Shown here piece by piece: positions 1 through 10,533 of a stretch of 64,000 nt of DNA (positions are counted from its first letter, which is position 1; each line of letters opens with the position of its first letter). Made by a program: the position numbers and the translations under genes. The stretch spans positions 109,534-173,533 of the forward strand of contig JAGVSM010000430.1 of NCBI GenBank assembly GCA_022494885.1, given 5' to 3'. Source of the DNA: Micrasema longulum. Its lineage: Eukaryota; Arthropoda; Insecta; Trichoptera; Brachycentridae. Below the pieces are notes generated by a model. It had not been told where the DNA came from. It did no database searches and worked only from the letters and a program-made list of their open reading frames with translations.

Positions 1-235
1 AGTGCTGTGTTTCACCTCCCTATTATGAACAAGCAAGCACATTATATACTTATTATGGAAAGTACAAACCTGAAATTGCAAAAAAATTGTATTTATGTTA
101 TCATATGTCTTAATATGACTCTTAACTATAAAACAATAGACTCATATTTATACAGATACGAATGAGTAATTAAAATATGTGGTAATCTAGGATTTTATAG
201 GGCTTACCACCTTTCATTGACTGCTCTATATGATC

Positions 236-444
236 ACTTTTCTTCATTAACCTTAGGGAATAGGGTACTGCATTGGTACACCAATCGCAAGGTATCTTGA
301 TCGTTTTTGTTGCATGAAGGTAAGATACGGTGATACGCTTTCGGTGCTATTCCAGGGACACGTATAAATATTTTATGTCGGGAATCAAACCCGAGACCTC
401 TTTCATGGTAGGCAAACGCGCTGACGCTGCACCACGAGGCGGAC
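236..444 (-). repeat. tRNA-derived SINE, family B
   Basis: Read on the minus strand it starts with a tRNA-like head (GTCCGCCTCGTGGTGCAG). A near-perfect RNA polymerase III B box (GGGTTTGATTCCCG) follows, then a non-tRNA body containing GATTGGTGTACCAATGCAGT. At least seven other places in the window carry the same body, on both strands, so this is an interspersed repeat and not a tRNA gene. The apparent open frame here is only the SINE read through. The A box is interrupted relative to better copies, so current transcription is doubtful. Confidence 0.85.
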
Positions 445-2137
445 AATTTATTTTTCACCTCTTAAGATGAAATCTAAAGAAGGTAATGTTTCAATATTGT
501 TTTACTAACATTTAGACATGCTCAAAATATTGTCTAATATAATAGACAGCGGTCCTGAACTTAAATTTACAACCTTCAATTTGATTCAAGTTTTTTTGTT
601 TAGGTTAAAAACGTGTGTGTTTGTTAAATTTGTGTAAAATTACATAAATAAATTTGATATGCTGACCGGTTTTAGATCGATCCTTGGTTAATGCTTAAAA
701 ATAAACTAACCCTAAAATAACGGTCCTTTACTAAAAATATTAATAATCAAATATATTATTCAATCCGATGTTTGTTTTGTTCATATTTTTCATGTAAAAG
801 TTTTAAATCGTATTAAAGTATTTCAGCCAAGAAATTTCAATATGAATTTTCGGCATCGACTAAGCCAAAAACCCAACCGTGATACGTGTGTAGGTACATA
901 AAATTTCTTATTGACTTCATACATTTTTTTGACTAAAACAAATATTTTTTCTAGTGGTCATTTTCTTTGTGAAAATTCAACCCAACTGAAATATTTTATG
1001 TGCCTGCTATCTAAAATACTAAGAAATTCAATCAATGACTCTTGTCATTGATTGTACATCCAAAGTTCTGCCCATTCGCAATTATTCATCGAAAACATGA
1101 ATAGAAATGTAGTTACTGTGGAGAAACTTCACAAACTTCTATTTTACTGTTAATAAATATTAAAATCAATAACCATTACGAAGCTTAGCTACTCAAACGA
1201 CTTTAGACATGTTTTTTTTTTGCGAATATGTTTGAATGTAAACCAATATTAAGAGCAAAAAAAAACAACCTTTCCAATAATAAACTGCTACTTGATAAAA
1301 CCCTTTGTTCCCTGAACATAGATTTTATAGAGTTTTTAAACATTTTGCTTTTTAATGATGTTATTTATAGCCTAAAAACGATTACGTATTTTTTTTGTTT
1401 TTTAAAAACTATTTATGCCTACATATAAACAAAATAGTGGTACAAAAATATTTAGAATTTGCATTTAAATCAAACTACAAAAATATTCGATAAAAAAAAA
1501 CTTTCTTGCTATCATAATTATAATATTCGAGTTTGCAAAGAAGTATTAATTTAACGGAACCAAACGGGTGACCGCACTACGCAAAACTAATGCCCAGGAG
1601 TCATTTTTTTTAAACTCATCATTTTAAAATGATCGAAATTACTAAAAAAGGTCCAAATATGTACCAACAATGATTAGTTATATCAAATGCATTCTTATTA
1701 GGGTTTTTTAATAAGGGCGGGTAGATGTTGAAATGAAATAAAACAAGTCGTGTGTGAGTTAATTAAAAAAAGAAAAAAGTTTTTTTTTTAGATTACATAG
1801 CATATAAACATAACATAATAAAATTAAAATCCAAAGTAAGCATAGCCTGTGCGTGGGTATACGTGATTTAATAAGTTTTAGGTTACAGCACATACCTATA
1901 TGCACAAAAAAATATACAAATATTTTAATATGAGAAACAAAAAATAAATAAAAGGAACAAATGAAAACTCAATGTTTCCTAAAAAATAGACTCTAAAAGA
2001 AATTTTTGTAATTCACATGTTTTCATGTTAGTACAGTAACAAAATTATGCACGTTTTTTTTAAAATGGATTTTTACCGCTCGTTGAAAATAGCTTGAAAA
2101 ATTCATTTAAAAAAGCAAATATTTAACAACAATATAT
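445..2137. other. AT-rich sequence, no gene seen
   Basis: About 1.7 kb of AT-rich DNA with many A and T runs. The only open frame over 60 codons (1228-1428, plus) is rich in Asn, Lys, Leu and Phe and resembles nothing I know. No SINE head, LINE protein or clear inverted repeat was found. Confidence 0.6.
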
Positions 2138-2610
2138 TTATTTTGTCCAAATTTTTGTAGACAAGGACTGGATTTAACTCCCTGGGGAGCTATTTATATT
2201 AACAAATTTATCCACAGGGAGTTGAATCCAGTCCTTGTCTACAAAAATTTGGACAAACTCAAAATATTCTTGATAAATCCACCTGGTCCAAGAAGAAGTA
2301 TAGAAATGGAAAAAATAAAAATTTCAGGCGTTGCCTAGTATGTAGGTAAAATAATTAAATTAGATGAATCTCACCCGCATAAATAAACGTTTCAGCTCTT
2401 TAACTTCACAAACATCAATAGATGAAAGAATTGAAGAAACATAGATGTTCAAATATGGGCAGAATGGTTAATGTTACACAGTGTGTAAAGTGGCCACTTA
2501 AACCAGCCATTGACAGATCATAAGCCCTGTAATATATGCCTAGACTTCTATATTACCTTCTCTTAAATGTTCTTCTTATCTATTGTAATATGTGAATGCA
2601 AATAATTTTT
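2138..2610 (+). mobile_element. Foldback element F1 (foldback family)
   Basis: The copy begins with a 43-bp inverted repeat with one mismatch: left arm 2142-2184, right arm 2215-2257, each carrying GTCCAAATTTTTGTAGACAA or its complement. The internal part follows with family landmarks in order: CCTGGTCCAAGAAGAAG, AGGCGTTGCCTAGTATG, CACAGTGTGTAAAGTGGCCAC, GACAGATCATAAGCCCTGT and an end near TGTAATATGTG. About a dozen related copies lie in the window. It encodes nothing and must be moved in trans. Orientation here is arbitrary, with the hairpin end placed first. Confidence 0.85.
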
Positions 2611-3955
2611 TATTTTAATTAAATCATTAAGATGTACAAATCTTCATCTCTGTTGAAATATATTTATCTTGTGACGACAAAATCCGCGGCCTTGAGAGTA
2701 CTCGGTCCGTCTCCATCTCCTAGACTAGAGATTCGATTTTCTTTAATAGTCCCTCGTAAATTAGCCACCTAGCCGTCAAAAATTGTGCAAAGTAATTGGC
2801 TCGCGTCCAGTAACACGAAAACCGAACAAGAGGATCCAAGTCAAGCCAAGTCAAGCCAAGTCAAGCCAAGTCTGCCTCAACATTCATTAACGCCATCTTT
2901 ATTTATTAACTCTATGGTCGTCTCATTAAGATTATAATGAAACGGTTGTAATAACTCGATCTTTTGATGAATTTTTTTCAGCCTCAGGTACTTGTAAATT
3001 ATGCGAATTTTTTGTTAGAAATCATACGATCATTGAATAAAAACGTTTGGAGAAATAACGGAAAAAACACGGAGTCTTTTTAGTGAATCTGCTCATAAAT
3101 ATATTTTAGGTTTTTCCACATTTCACTTTTTTAAACGAGTAAAAAATGATAATATAATTAAGAAATTTCAAAATCTGATCAATGAACATATTTCTTTTAT
3201 TTTAATTTCTCATTATTGTTAACATATTACAACATAATAACATTTTGAAGAAGGGAATATGAACGTTTAGGCATTTACAGGGCTTATGACCAGTTATAAC
3301 AACGAATCGAGATCGTTTGTGACACGAGGGCAAGGTAATTTGTTTTAGGCTTAAGATGCTACTTCAAAAAACTATAAAACAAAGTAAAAAAACACCAATT
3401 AAATATGTTCAAAAACTTAAAACCTAATGCCCGGTAGCCTTACTAAATTAAGGTTTTTCTGATTTTCGTTAAATTTCGATTAAATTTTTGATTAATATTT
3501 TGTTTCAACTATTTATTTATTTCATTAATCAAAGGTAATACCTATCATGTATTACGTATCTTTATGTAAATATTTAAATATTAGCTATCCATAATTTCTG
3601 CTTCAGCTACAATAGTTCATTCTTTTACGTTATTATGAAATTATTGTGCAATACAAAATATAATGTTTTATTTTGTTACGTATTTGTACCTATTGATAAA
3701 AATGTGTTTTCGTTTATAACATTTTATAGGACAAATGTTTTTTTCGAACCCTCGGCACGGGATAGCACAGTGAGGAAACATTATTTCCGATTTTAAAAAA
3801 ATAAATGAAAAAAAATTAAAATGATAAATAATTAGATAATTAAGTTAAAAAAAAACTTTAGTTAACTGCAAGTAGATTCATAAAAAAAGGTTTCCTTTTT
3901 GCTTTTTTTTATAATTTGCCCATCAATATATATATAGTATATTTTATAGTTATCA
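2611..3955. other. Unassigned AT-rich stretch with a short tandem repeat and a foldback scrap
   Basis: A less AT-rich patch at 2680-2830 matches nothing I recognise. Positions 2836-2871 hold a 10-bp tandem repeat (unit CCAAGTCAAG, about 3.6 copies). Around 3262-3300 a short piece (GGCATTTACAGGGCTTATGACC) looks like a foldback-family fragment. The rest is AT-rich without supported features. Confidence 0.55.
2836..2871. repeat. 10-bp tandem repeat
   Basis: CCAAGTCAAG is repeated about 3.6 times without error. The perfect identity suggests recent expansion. Confidence 0.9.
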
Positions 3956-4080
3956 GAGCCCCGTGGTGCAATGGCTAATAAGCTTGCCTTAAGCTTGGAG
4001 TGTTCCGAGTCGTTCAATTCGTGGAAAAATCATAAAATATAAATAGGATTTTTTCAGTCTAGGTTTTCTCAGCTTCAACC
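3956..4080 (+). repeat. Diverged SINE, probably family A
   Basis: GCCCCGTGGTGCAATGGCTAA resembles a tRNA 5' half with an A box. The expected B box is degenerate (TCGTTCAATTCG). The sequence after it resembles the AT-rich body of the better family A copies, including a TTTTCTCAG stretch. It is an old copy, given low to moderate confidence. Confidence 0.45.
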
Positions 4081-4527
4081 AATCTCTATTTTTTTGTCTC
4101 CCAGCTTGTTTTTGTGAAAATAAAATGATTTAAACATAACATTTCCTTCCAGTTTTTATTCAATTGCTACAATAAACAACCCGCATAAAATTATTGTATT
4201 ATCCTTTGAACTTTTTAATAATCATTTATAATTAGGCAACGCTGTTATTACAGTATTGGAAAGTAAAGATAAATCGTTAAGCATAATTTTACCTTTGTTA
4301 TTTTAGATGAAGCGAAAGAGGATAAGAGATGATAATTTTTTTTAAAGATGATACTGATTGGGAAAATAACTGGATTCCTGGAAGAGAAATCCTTTGTATA
4401 GAAATCCTTTATATTCCTACCATAGGGTCAAGAGATTGGAGTCAATATATTGTTTTTAATATTTGCAGCTCACAATAAGTCAATTTTTTAAAGGAAAACA
4501 GACTGAAACAGAAAGTAATAGAACGAC
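4081..4527. other. No feature seen
   Basis: AT-rich sequence with no recognisable coding or repeat structure. Confidence 0.5.
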
Positions 4528-4775
4528 AATATGTCCAAATGTTTATAGACAAGGCTGGATTTCACCCCCCAGGGAGTTACTAAGATCATTTTCTTTATAA
4601 CAGCGAGGATTTTATTTATAACAGGTCATAAGCCTTGTAAATGCCAAGACTTCCATATTTCCTTCACAAAAATGTTTTCCCTCTCTGTTGAAATAAATTA
4701 AAATATAATTAACTACCTAGGGAGAAGATCCAGCCAGTCTGCAAGCATTTGGACTTACTCAAACATTGTCTTTAC
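4528..4775. mobile_element. Short foldback element F2
   Basis: A compact family member with terminal inverted repeats. The left end has ATGTCCAAATGTTTATAGAC and a GGCTGGATTTCACC block; the right end has the complementary order GATCCAGCCAGTCTGC, GCATTTGGACTTACTC and AAACATTGT. The interior keeps AACAGGTCATAAGCCTTGTA and CTCTGTTGAAATAAATT. It is much shorter than F1 or F4, so most of the middle is deleted. Confidence 0.75.
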
Positions 4776-4835
4776 TTAACAGAGTTTTTTTTAAATTCTT
4801 TGTTTACAAGATATTCGCGTTTTCTTTTCTTAAGA

Positions 4836-4975
4836 GATCAACAGATATAAGAATCGAAAAAATATAGATGTTCAAACAAAATCAGAATGGTGAATGTTAC
4901 AGTGTGTAAAGTGGCCACCTAAACCAACCATTGACCAGTCATAAGGCCTGTAAACCTAGACTTATATGTTCTTCT
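4836..4975 (+). mobile_element. Foldback family fragment F3
   Basis: An internal segment only: GATCAACAGAT, GATGTTCAAAC, AGAATGGTGAATGTTACAGT, GTGTAAAGTGGCCACCTAAA and CCAGTCATAAGGCCTGT occur in the order seen in complete copies. Both terminal repeats are absent. It directly precedes a LINE fragment on the opposite strand. Confidence 0.7.
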
Positions 4976-5034
4976 TTTTCTTCTTATTTTCTTCATGTAG
5001 AACTGACGATCTGTTCTGCTTAGACTACTCAAGT

Positions 5035-5425
5035 CTCTCGTGACGAGGCCCAACTATTCTTCCATCGCTTTTAGGGTCTTTCAGGCGGGCGCCGTTCGGA
5101 AGGCCATTATTTGGTTGCTGTGGACGCCAATCTGCTTTGGTTGCTGCTCATTCTGTTTATGTAGTCTCTTCAGAATTTTCTACGGGATCTGCTCCAGCGC
5201 ACTTTATCTTCTATTTCGCTCATTCCCCAAAGTATTTCCGTTAATCGATCTAAGGACCCTCATCTCTGATGTTCTTGGCAGGTTCTTCGTTCTCGTGGTG
5301 TCCACTCGTGTGTCTACAAAGTATGTCAAGGTGGGTCTCACACATGTCTTACGTATTACAACTTTGCTGTCAATTAGGATGTAGTTATTTATCCATATTA
5401 TCTCCTTTTGGCATCCTGACACAAG
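5035..5425 (-). pseudogene. LINE ORF2 C-terminal fragment (family L7)
   Basis: Translated on the minus strand it gives a run containing KTCVRPTLTYFVDTRVDTT and then EMRVLRSINGNTLGNERNRR. In other frames it continues with a basic stretch and a proline-rich tail ending ERP-KRW-NSW. From memory, this order (CVRP-TY, MR-LR, RDR-like, RPP-RP-KRW-SW) is the C-terminal end of a common insect RTE-like LINE reverse transcriptase. Frames shift several times and stops are present, so it is dead. The plus-strand open frame across the same bases is a shadow. Foldback pieces flank both sides. Confidence 0.6.
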
Positions 5426-5494
5426 ACTTTGTTGACTTGATCTTGGACTTAGTTATACAAATCATTATGGCTGGATTTATCAATTCCTAAATAC

Positions 5495-5945
5495 AATATT
5501 TGAGTTTGTCCAAATTTTCATAGACAAAAGACTGGATTTCTGGTGTAATCCAGTCAAATATTGTAATGAAACCAACTGGTCCAAGAAGAAGTTTAAAAAT
5601 TGTAAAATTGTTTTCAGGCGTTGCCTAGTATGTGAAATAATTCAGTCAGATGAATCTCTTCACAACAGTAAAGATTTCAGCTCTTTTCTTCACTAAAATC
5701 AACAATTGAAGAATTGAAGAAATATGGATGTTCAAACATAGGCAAAATGGTGAATGTTACACAGTGTGTAAAGTGGCCACTTAAACTAGCCAAAGACAGG
5801 TCATAAGCTCTGTAAATGCCTTGACTTCCATATTCCCTTATTTAAGGTATTCTCCATCCCTGTTGTAATTTGTTAATTCCTAAATACTTAAATATTCCCT
5901 TCTACAAAATGTTCGTCATCTCTGTTGCAATATATAAATATTTTT
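5495..5945 (+). mobile_element. Foldback element F4
   Basis: It begins CAATATTTGAGTTTGTCC with a shortened terminal hairpin (ACTGGATTTCTGGTGTAATCCAGT). It then carries the family landmarks in order: ACTGGTCCAAGAAGAAG, GGCGTTGCCTAGTATG, AACAATTGAAGAATTG, ACACAGTGTGTAAAGTGGCC, GACAGGTCATAAGC and CCCTGTTGTAATTTGTTAA. A second, partly repeated end (CTCTGTTGCAATATA) follows near 5920, suggesting local duplication of the right end. Confidence 0.8.
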
Positions 5946-6207
5946 ACATAAAAAAACACGATATTGTTGACAAAGTTCAGAAATTTTAAAAATTTAACAG
6001 AACGGAAGAAGACGTTCTCGGATGCACAATCTACGGAAGTCGATCTGGCTGTCTTCAATAGAGCTCCTCCGGGCAACGGTCAAAAAAATAATATTGCCAT
6101 GTTTGTGCTCAACTTCCGGACCGGAAGCAGTTTCGAAAGCAGATGTCTTTAGTGTCCGACATTGCCCGGCACTTTCTAAAGTATTATTACTCTAAAACAA
6201 AAAACCA

Positions 6208-6848
6208 TCACGCCGTTTCCCCATAAGGGTAGGCAGAGAGGATAGGACGCCACATCAATATGTCTTTACAAACGGATCTCGACTCCTCTACATTCATACA
6301 TTTTCATACATGTCCATCTTTAAGTATTTGTTGGATTTGTTTATACCATGTCTTTATCGGTCTTCTTCTTTTTCTGCATCCCTCAACATTCGCATCGTAA
6401 ATATTTTTATCCGTTCTTTCGAAGCCTTCGTACGGATCTCGGCATTCGTGCATCTATCGTACATAGTTTTACCTCACATTCGCCAGAGAGATCGCATTTC
6501 AACAGCATTCAGCCTACTTTTATCCCTGTTTTTCCAAGTCCATACTTCGCTTCAATACATCAGGGTCGGCACCAGGACTCCATTGCGAACTGCTAATTTT
6601 GCTGCCTCATGCGACAAACATTTATTTGCCAAGGTTGATTTAAGTGCACCGTTCACTCTGCTCCCGGACTCACCGTCCTTTCAATATCTTTCTCAGTCAT
6701 TCCATCCCTAGTAAACATACTTTCCAGATACACAAATTCCTCTACCTGATTCAGTACAACCGCATTCACAGTGATTTTAAATTTAGTCGTACTTTAATTT
6801 CTTTCGAAAATCATCACATTTGATTTACCGACATTCATATAGTATTTA
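6208..6848 (-). pseudogene. LINE 3' end, family L2 (RTE-like C-terminus)
   Basis: The 3' terminus is at the left (complement GGCGTGATGG), as in the copies at 33.4, 42.9 and 53.2 kb. The minus-strand translation contains remnants of VEEFVYLESMF, TRDGMTEKDIERR, NGALKSTLANK, AKLAV-NGVLVPTLMY and MYDRCTNAEIRT. This is the region after the reverse-transcriptase core that ends in a WFGHV-type domain. The copy has frameshifts, a deletion in the WFGHV region and is 5' truncated near the D-KSNVMIFE block. Plus-strand frames here are shadows. Confidence 0.8.
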
Positions 6849-7560
6849 AAATAAAAAGCGCAGCTCACTGAATTGCATATATACTTCTATATAATGTTGT
6901 TACTTTTATAATTTTATTTATTATATATATATACGATCTAAGCCGATTACAACAGTTATATGAAGAAACATATATGTACAAGAAACTGAACAAAATGACA
7001 AAAAAATATGTATTTATTAGTGATATTTTTATGTTTTATCATTATTTATTTTTGTATTATATAATTTAGTACTAACTGTTATTTGGAATATTATTTATAT
7101 CTCTCATTTTTTACTAGATTATATAGTTAGTTTCTAGAAACCAAATCCTAATTATCATTTCAATGAGACTATTATTTTTCGTATATTTGATTATGTATAA
7201 ACCTAAATTTGTATAATTTATATTTTGATATTTATATCTGATTAATTATTTAACATTGCATTCTTTGGAATTTTAGTGCTTATTATTTATACCTTGTTTT
7301 TCTGGATTTTTTTTCTGTTGCATCACATGTCATTATAATTTAAATAAATTAATTTTACTATGTATTTTCAATTGTCAATTATCATGGCTTAACATGAACA
7401 TAGCCTCAAAAGCCTTAATAAGTTCACTTATATTTAAATGAGAGTAATTTTGAATGAATAAATAAATTTAGCAACGACAAACAAGGGCAATTAATTAATG
7501 GTATACAATATATTCATGAACACGATCTTAATCCCACGCTGTGGTAATGGGAAAAGATAT
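6849..7560. other. Very AT-rich, unassigned
   Basis: Long A/T runs and a T-rich strand at 7000-7330 that could be an old LINE 3' UTR, but nothing diagnostic is left. Confidence 0.45.
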
Positions 7561-7564
7561 GCAA

Positions 7565-7623
7565 AAAGCCGGAAGATCTATCCCAAGGAACTCTAAGTTC
7601 CTTGGGATAGATCTTCCGGCTTT
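7565..7623. repeat. Perfect palindrome, 28-bp arms, 3-nt loop
   Basis: The left arm 7565-7592 and right arm 7596-7623 are exact reverse complements around the loop CTA (arm core GCCGGAAGATCTATCCCAAG). The same short peptide is therefore encoded on both strands. It is not part of any repeat family I can match in the window. Confidence 0.95.
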
Positions 7624-7684
7624 CAATCTGCACTCATCTATCTTATTGTTATTTAATAATGATAAAAGTTTTCGTATCTTAGCA

Positions 7685-7850
7685 AAAAAAGAATACAGTG
7701 ATCCGTGTAAAAAAGAACAAGAAACCAGGGCTAATGACTCGATGGCTACTATCAGGTAAAAAAAAATAAAGAAAAAAGTCCGCCTCGTAATTTGGTGGTT
7801 GGCGCGTTCGCCTGACATGCTTGGAGTCCTTGGTTAAATTGAAAGAGAAG
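7685..7850 (+). repeat. SINE family C, 5' part
   Basis: It contains the family C upstream domain (GAATACAGTGATCCGTGTAA, then AATGACTCGATGGCTAC). The tRNA-like head follows (GTCCGCCTCGTAATTTGGTG, GGCGCGTTCGCCTGACATGC), then a damaged B box (CCTTGGTTAAATTG). It is truncated after the B box. Confidence 0.7.
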
Positions 7851-8341
7851 AACGAGGGAAAGCATTGTGAGACAAAATAAAAATAAAGTGAGATTAGATA
7901 GAGAAGGGATCGCAATGAATGACGAAACATTTCCTCTCTCTTTCTTAATCTCTCCTCTTTTCCTGGCGAGGTGGATGCGAGCTATTGATTTAAAGGGTAG
8001 AACGGGAACTATTTATTTATCTGCCATTTTAGGTGCACCTCGACTGAAACATAAGGCTTAAGACTGATCACCATTATTTCCATTTAGCAAAAAAATATTG
8101 ATTCATAAAGGCACAAGTGCCTTTTACGATATAACAATATAATTATTAAATTTATAAAGATATAAAAATCTATGGAAAACATCGATATATAACAAGCGAA
8201 ATATATATGTATGTAAGTCAGCATACAAAAGATATTAAAAAGTCATTATTATGTGTGTAAAATAAGTTAACAGTAGTTTGTTAGTATAAGTTGCTTTTAC
8301 AAATCGTTAGTATAGAACTTCATAAAATATTTATACATATA
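7851..8341. other. Unassigned, with a LINE-tail-like hairpin
   Basis: AT-rich. At 8107-8124 the perfect hairpin AAAGGCACAAGTGCCTTT precedes an AT-rich tail. Similar GC hairpins just before A-rich tails occur near 59.8 and 63.5 kb, so this may be the 3' end of another LINE. No coding remnant is seen. Confidence 0.4.
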
Positions 8342-9588
8342 TTATTATTTTTTTTTTATTTTTTTTTTTTATTTAAATCTTAAAATAGGGCACACATATC
8401 ATACATATTGTTATGTGTGTTCTAATAATAACATTACAAATATATTTAATTTATAAATTGTTTATCACATATGTCTTGACCATTATTTTAAATTTTGATA
8501 TGTTTTTTTCTTCATAAATATTTTTTTCCATTTCGTAATACTTTTTAATTGCTTTAAATAAAATTGAATTTTGTGACTTTGCCTTTTTCCTAAATGGAAG
8601 TCTAATTTTGTTCTTTTCTCTAGTATTGTGATCGTGTTCATGCTGGTTCCGATCAATTTTTTTCCAAAATTCTGTTTTTTTATTAGAGTTTATAATTTTA
8701 TGAACAAATATCATTGTATTGTAAAATATTCTTTGTTTATATGTTAATAATTTCATTTCATTTACCATCGACTTTACCCTCGTATATCTGTTTTTTTTCA
8801 AAATGATTCTAAAGGCTTTATTTTGTAATACAGTTAGTTTATCTATGTTTTCTTTGTTTGATAAAAATAAAATGCTACTACAGTAGTTAACGTGTGGTTC
8901 AATAATTGCTTTGTAAATAGTTTTGCAGGAGTCCTTATCAATAAATCTTCTGATCCTTCCCAAAATTGATATTTTTTGCAATCTTATTTATTACCATCTT
9001 AGCGTTTTGGTGAAATGTAAGTTTTGAATCCAACATTACACCTAAATATTTAATTTCAGTGACTTCATTAAGTTTTTCATTTTCTATTACAATTGATGGT
9101 GTAATTTCTATTCTTTTGTTTCCTATATTCATATATTTAGTTTTGTTAACATTTAATTTTAATTTATTAATTTTTAGCCACAGTGATACACTATTAAGAT
9201 CATGATTTAGTCTGTCCATAATTGTTTTATAATTTTCTCCCGATATATATATTAAGGCATCGTCTGCAAAGAGTCTTATTTTTGAATATTTTAATGTTTC
9301 GACAATATCATTTATGTATATAATAAACAAAACCGGTCCGAGAACCGATCCTTGTGGTACTCCCAATGAAATTTTGAGGGGCTCGGAAATTTCATCATTC
9401 ACCTTCGTTATTTGGTATCTATCGCCAAGGTACTCTTCAAACCATTTTATAGTTTTTCCTTTTATTCCTATTTTTTTCAATTTTTTAATAATTATTTTAT
9501 TATTAATATGTAAAGCATTAACTTTGTGGTAAAACATTTTACTTAATGTTTTTAAATATCTGTAAATGATAACTGATGTATATATCAA
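8342..9588 (-). pseudogene. LINE reverse transcriptase, 5' truncated (family L1)
   Basis: The best preserved retroelement in the window. The first block (about 9545-8938) begins in the palm at a KTLSKMF motif, equivalent to DLSKAF. It contains GVPQGSVLGP (motif B), FADDALIY (catalytic Asp pair, motif C), LKLNVNKTKYM and KYLGVMLDSKLTF. The second block (8981-8451) gives LGRIRRF, YKAIIEPHVNYCSS, LTVLQNKAFRIIL and the basic end RLPFRKKAKSQN, then a stop. The two are joined by one frameshift near a T6 run at 8972-8977. A short 3' UTR and an A-rich tail (complement, 8344-8374) follow. The FADD box and layout fit the Jockey/CR1-like group; the exact clade is unresolved. The endonuclease and 5' half are missing, so it cannot be autonomous. 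Confidence 0.9.
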
Positions 9589-9692
9589 CAATATTTTGAG
9601 TTTGTCCAAATTTTTGTAGACAAGGGCTGGATTCAACTCCCCGGGGAGCTGTTTATATTAACATATTACAACAGAGATGAAGAACATTTAAG
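9589..9692 (+). mobile_element. Foldback family end F5
   Basis: CAATATTTTGAGTTTGTCC, GTAGACAAGGGCTGGATTC, CCGGGGAGCTGTTTATATT and ACATATTACAACAGAGATGA match the terminal block of the family. The copy stops where Helitron H1 begins with a TA run, so H1 probably inserted into it. Confidence 0.8.
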
Positions 9693-9715
9693 ATATATAT
9701 ATATATATATATATA
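9693..9715. repeat. (TA)n microsatellite
   Basis: About 11 TA units at the start of H1. H2 has a shorter TA run at the equivalent place. Confidence 0.9.
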
Positions 9716-10402
9716 TCTTGTAAACGTGTGATTTCACTGAACTCCTCCTAAACGGCTTAACCGATTTACGTGCGGTTTTAAGAGAAATATAGATATTTGC
9801 GCTGTGCGTGTTCGTAGATGTTAAAATCTTCAATCTTATATATAAAACAGAAGTAAGGAGCATAAATGTTCTATTTATCGATATACCAGGGTTATATTAA
9901 AGAGAATGCATTTACAAAAAATGGAAAGATGTTGTTTTTTTGTGTATTAAAAAAAGTTGTTTTTGAATGTTTACAAACAGCATTTGTTTTTTGTGGATTT
10001 CAATCAGATTTTTTCCTTAAATTTCTTATAATTTCTACCCATTTATTTCTTTTTACTGTATTTTTGGTAATACTTTAATAATATTAAATTCATTATATTA
10101 TACATTCCTAAAAATCGTATTTCTACATAAGTACACCTCTGTTGGTGAGAAGACCGGAGTTTGACGTTTGCAAAAAAAATGCCATAATTGAAAAAAAAAA
10201 AATATTTTTTGGAATTCAACCATAAATAAGTACCTTGGTACCTGCTTAAATTTAATATTTTAATACTTACAATTTTAAGTTTTGGAATTTAATCACAAAC
10301 AAGTATCTAGGTACCTTCCTATCAATGAAAAGTCTTTTTCCAGGGTAATAAAAAGCAGGCAAGCCAACGTTCGGGCAGGACAACGTCTGTCGGGTCCGCT
10401 GG
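9693..10402 (+). mobile_element. Non-autonomous Helitron-like element H1
   Basis: It aligns along its length with H2 (35397-36520, minus). Shared blocks include ACTCCTCCTAAACGG near the 5' end, TTGCGCTGTGCGTGTT, GCATTTACAAAAAATGGAAAG and the 3' end GGACAACGTCTGTCGGGTCC followed by GCTGG(T), a mutated CTAG(T). Helitrons end in CTRR, with a hairpin just upstream, and insert between A and T; GGAC...GTCC can form that hairpin. The 5' end is blurred by a (TA)n expansion at 9693-9715. There is no Rep/helicase coding. Confidence 0.75.
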
Positions 10403-10533
10403 TGATGTACATAATATTTTTATAATTTATTTAGAGATGATTTCAAATTACAGAGACTCGAGTTAAACATTTCAATACGAGACGTGCATTCATATTCATT
10501 CATATTATCTTGTCTGTGTGTACGCAATATAGA

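Noticed and set aside
2146..2257. Long hairpin read as a microRNA precursor
   Set aside because: It is the terminal hairpin of a repeated foldback element (also at 36067-36141), so a mobile-element explanation is sufficient.
5040..5384. 114-codon plus-strand open frame
   Set aside because: It is the antisense of a LINE C-terminus that reads sensibly on the minus strand; Cys/Phe/Leu-rich composition is what an antisense frame would give.
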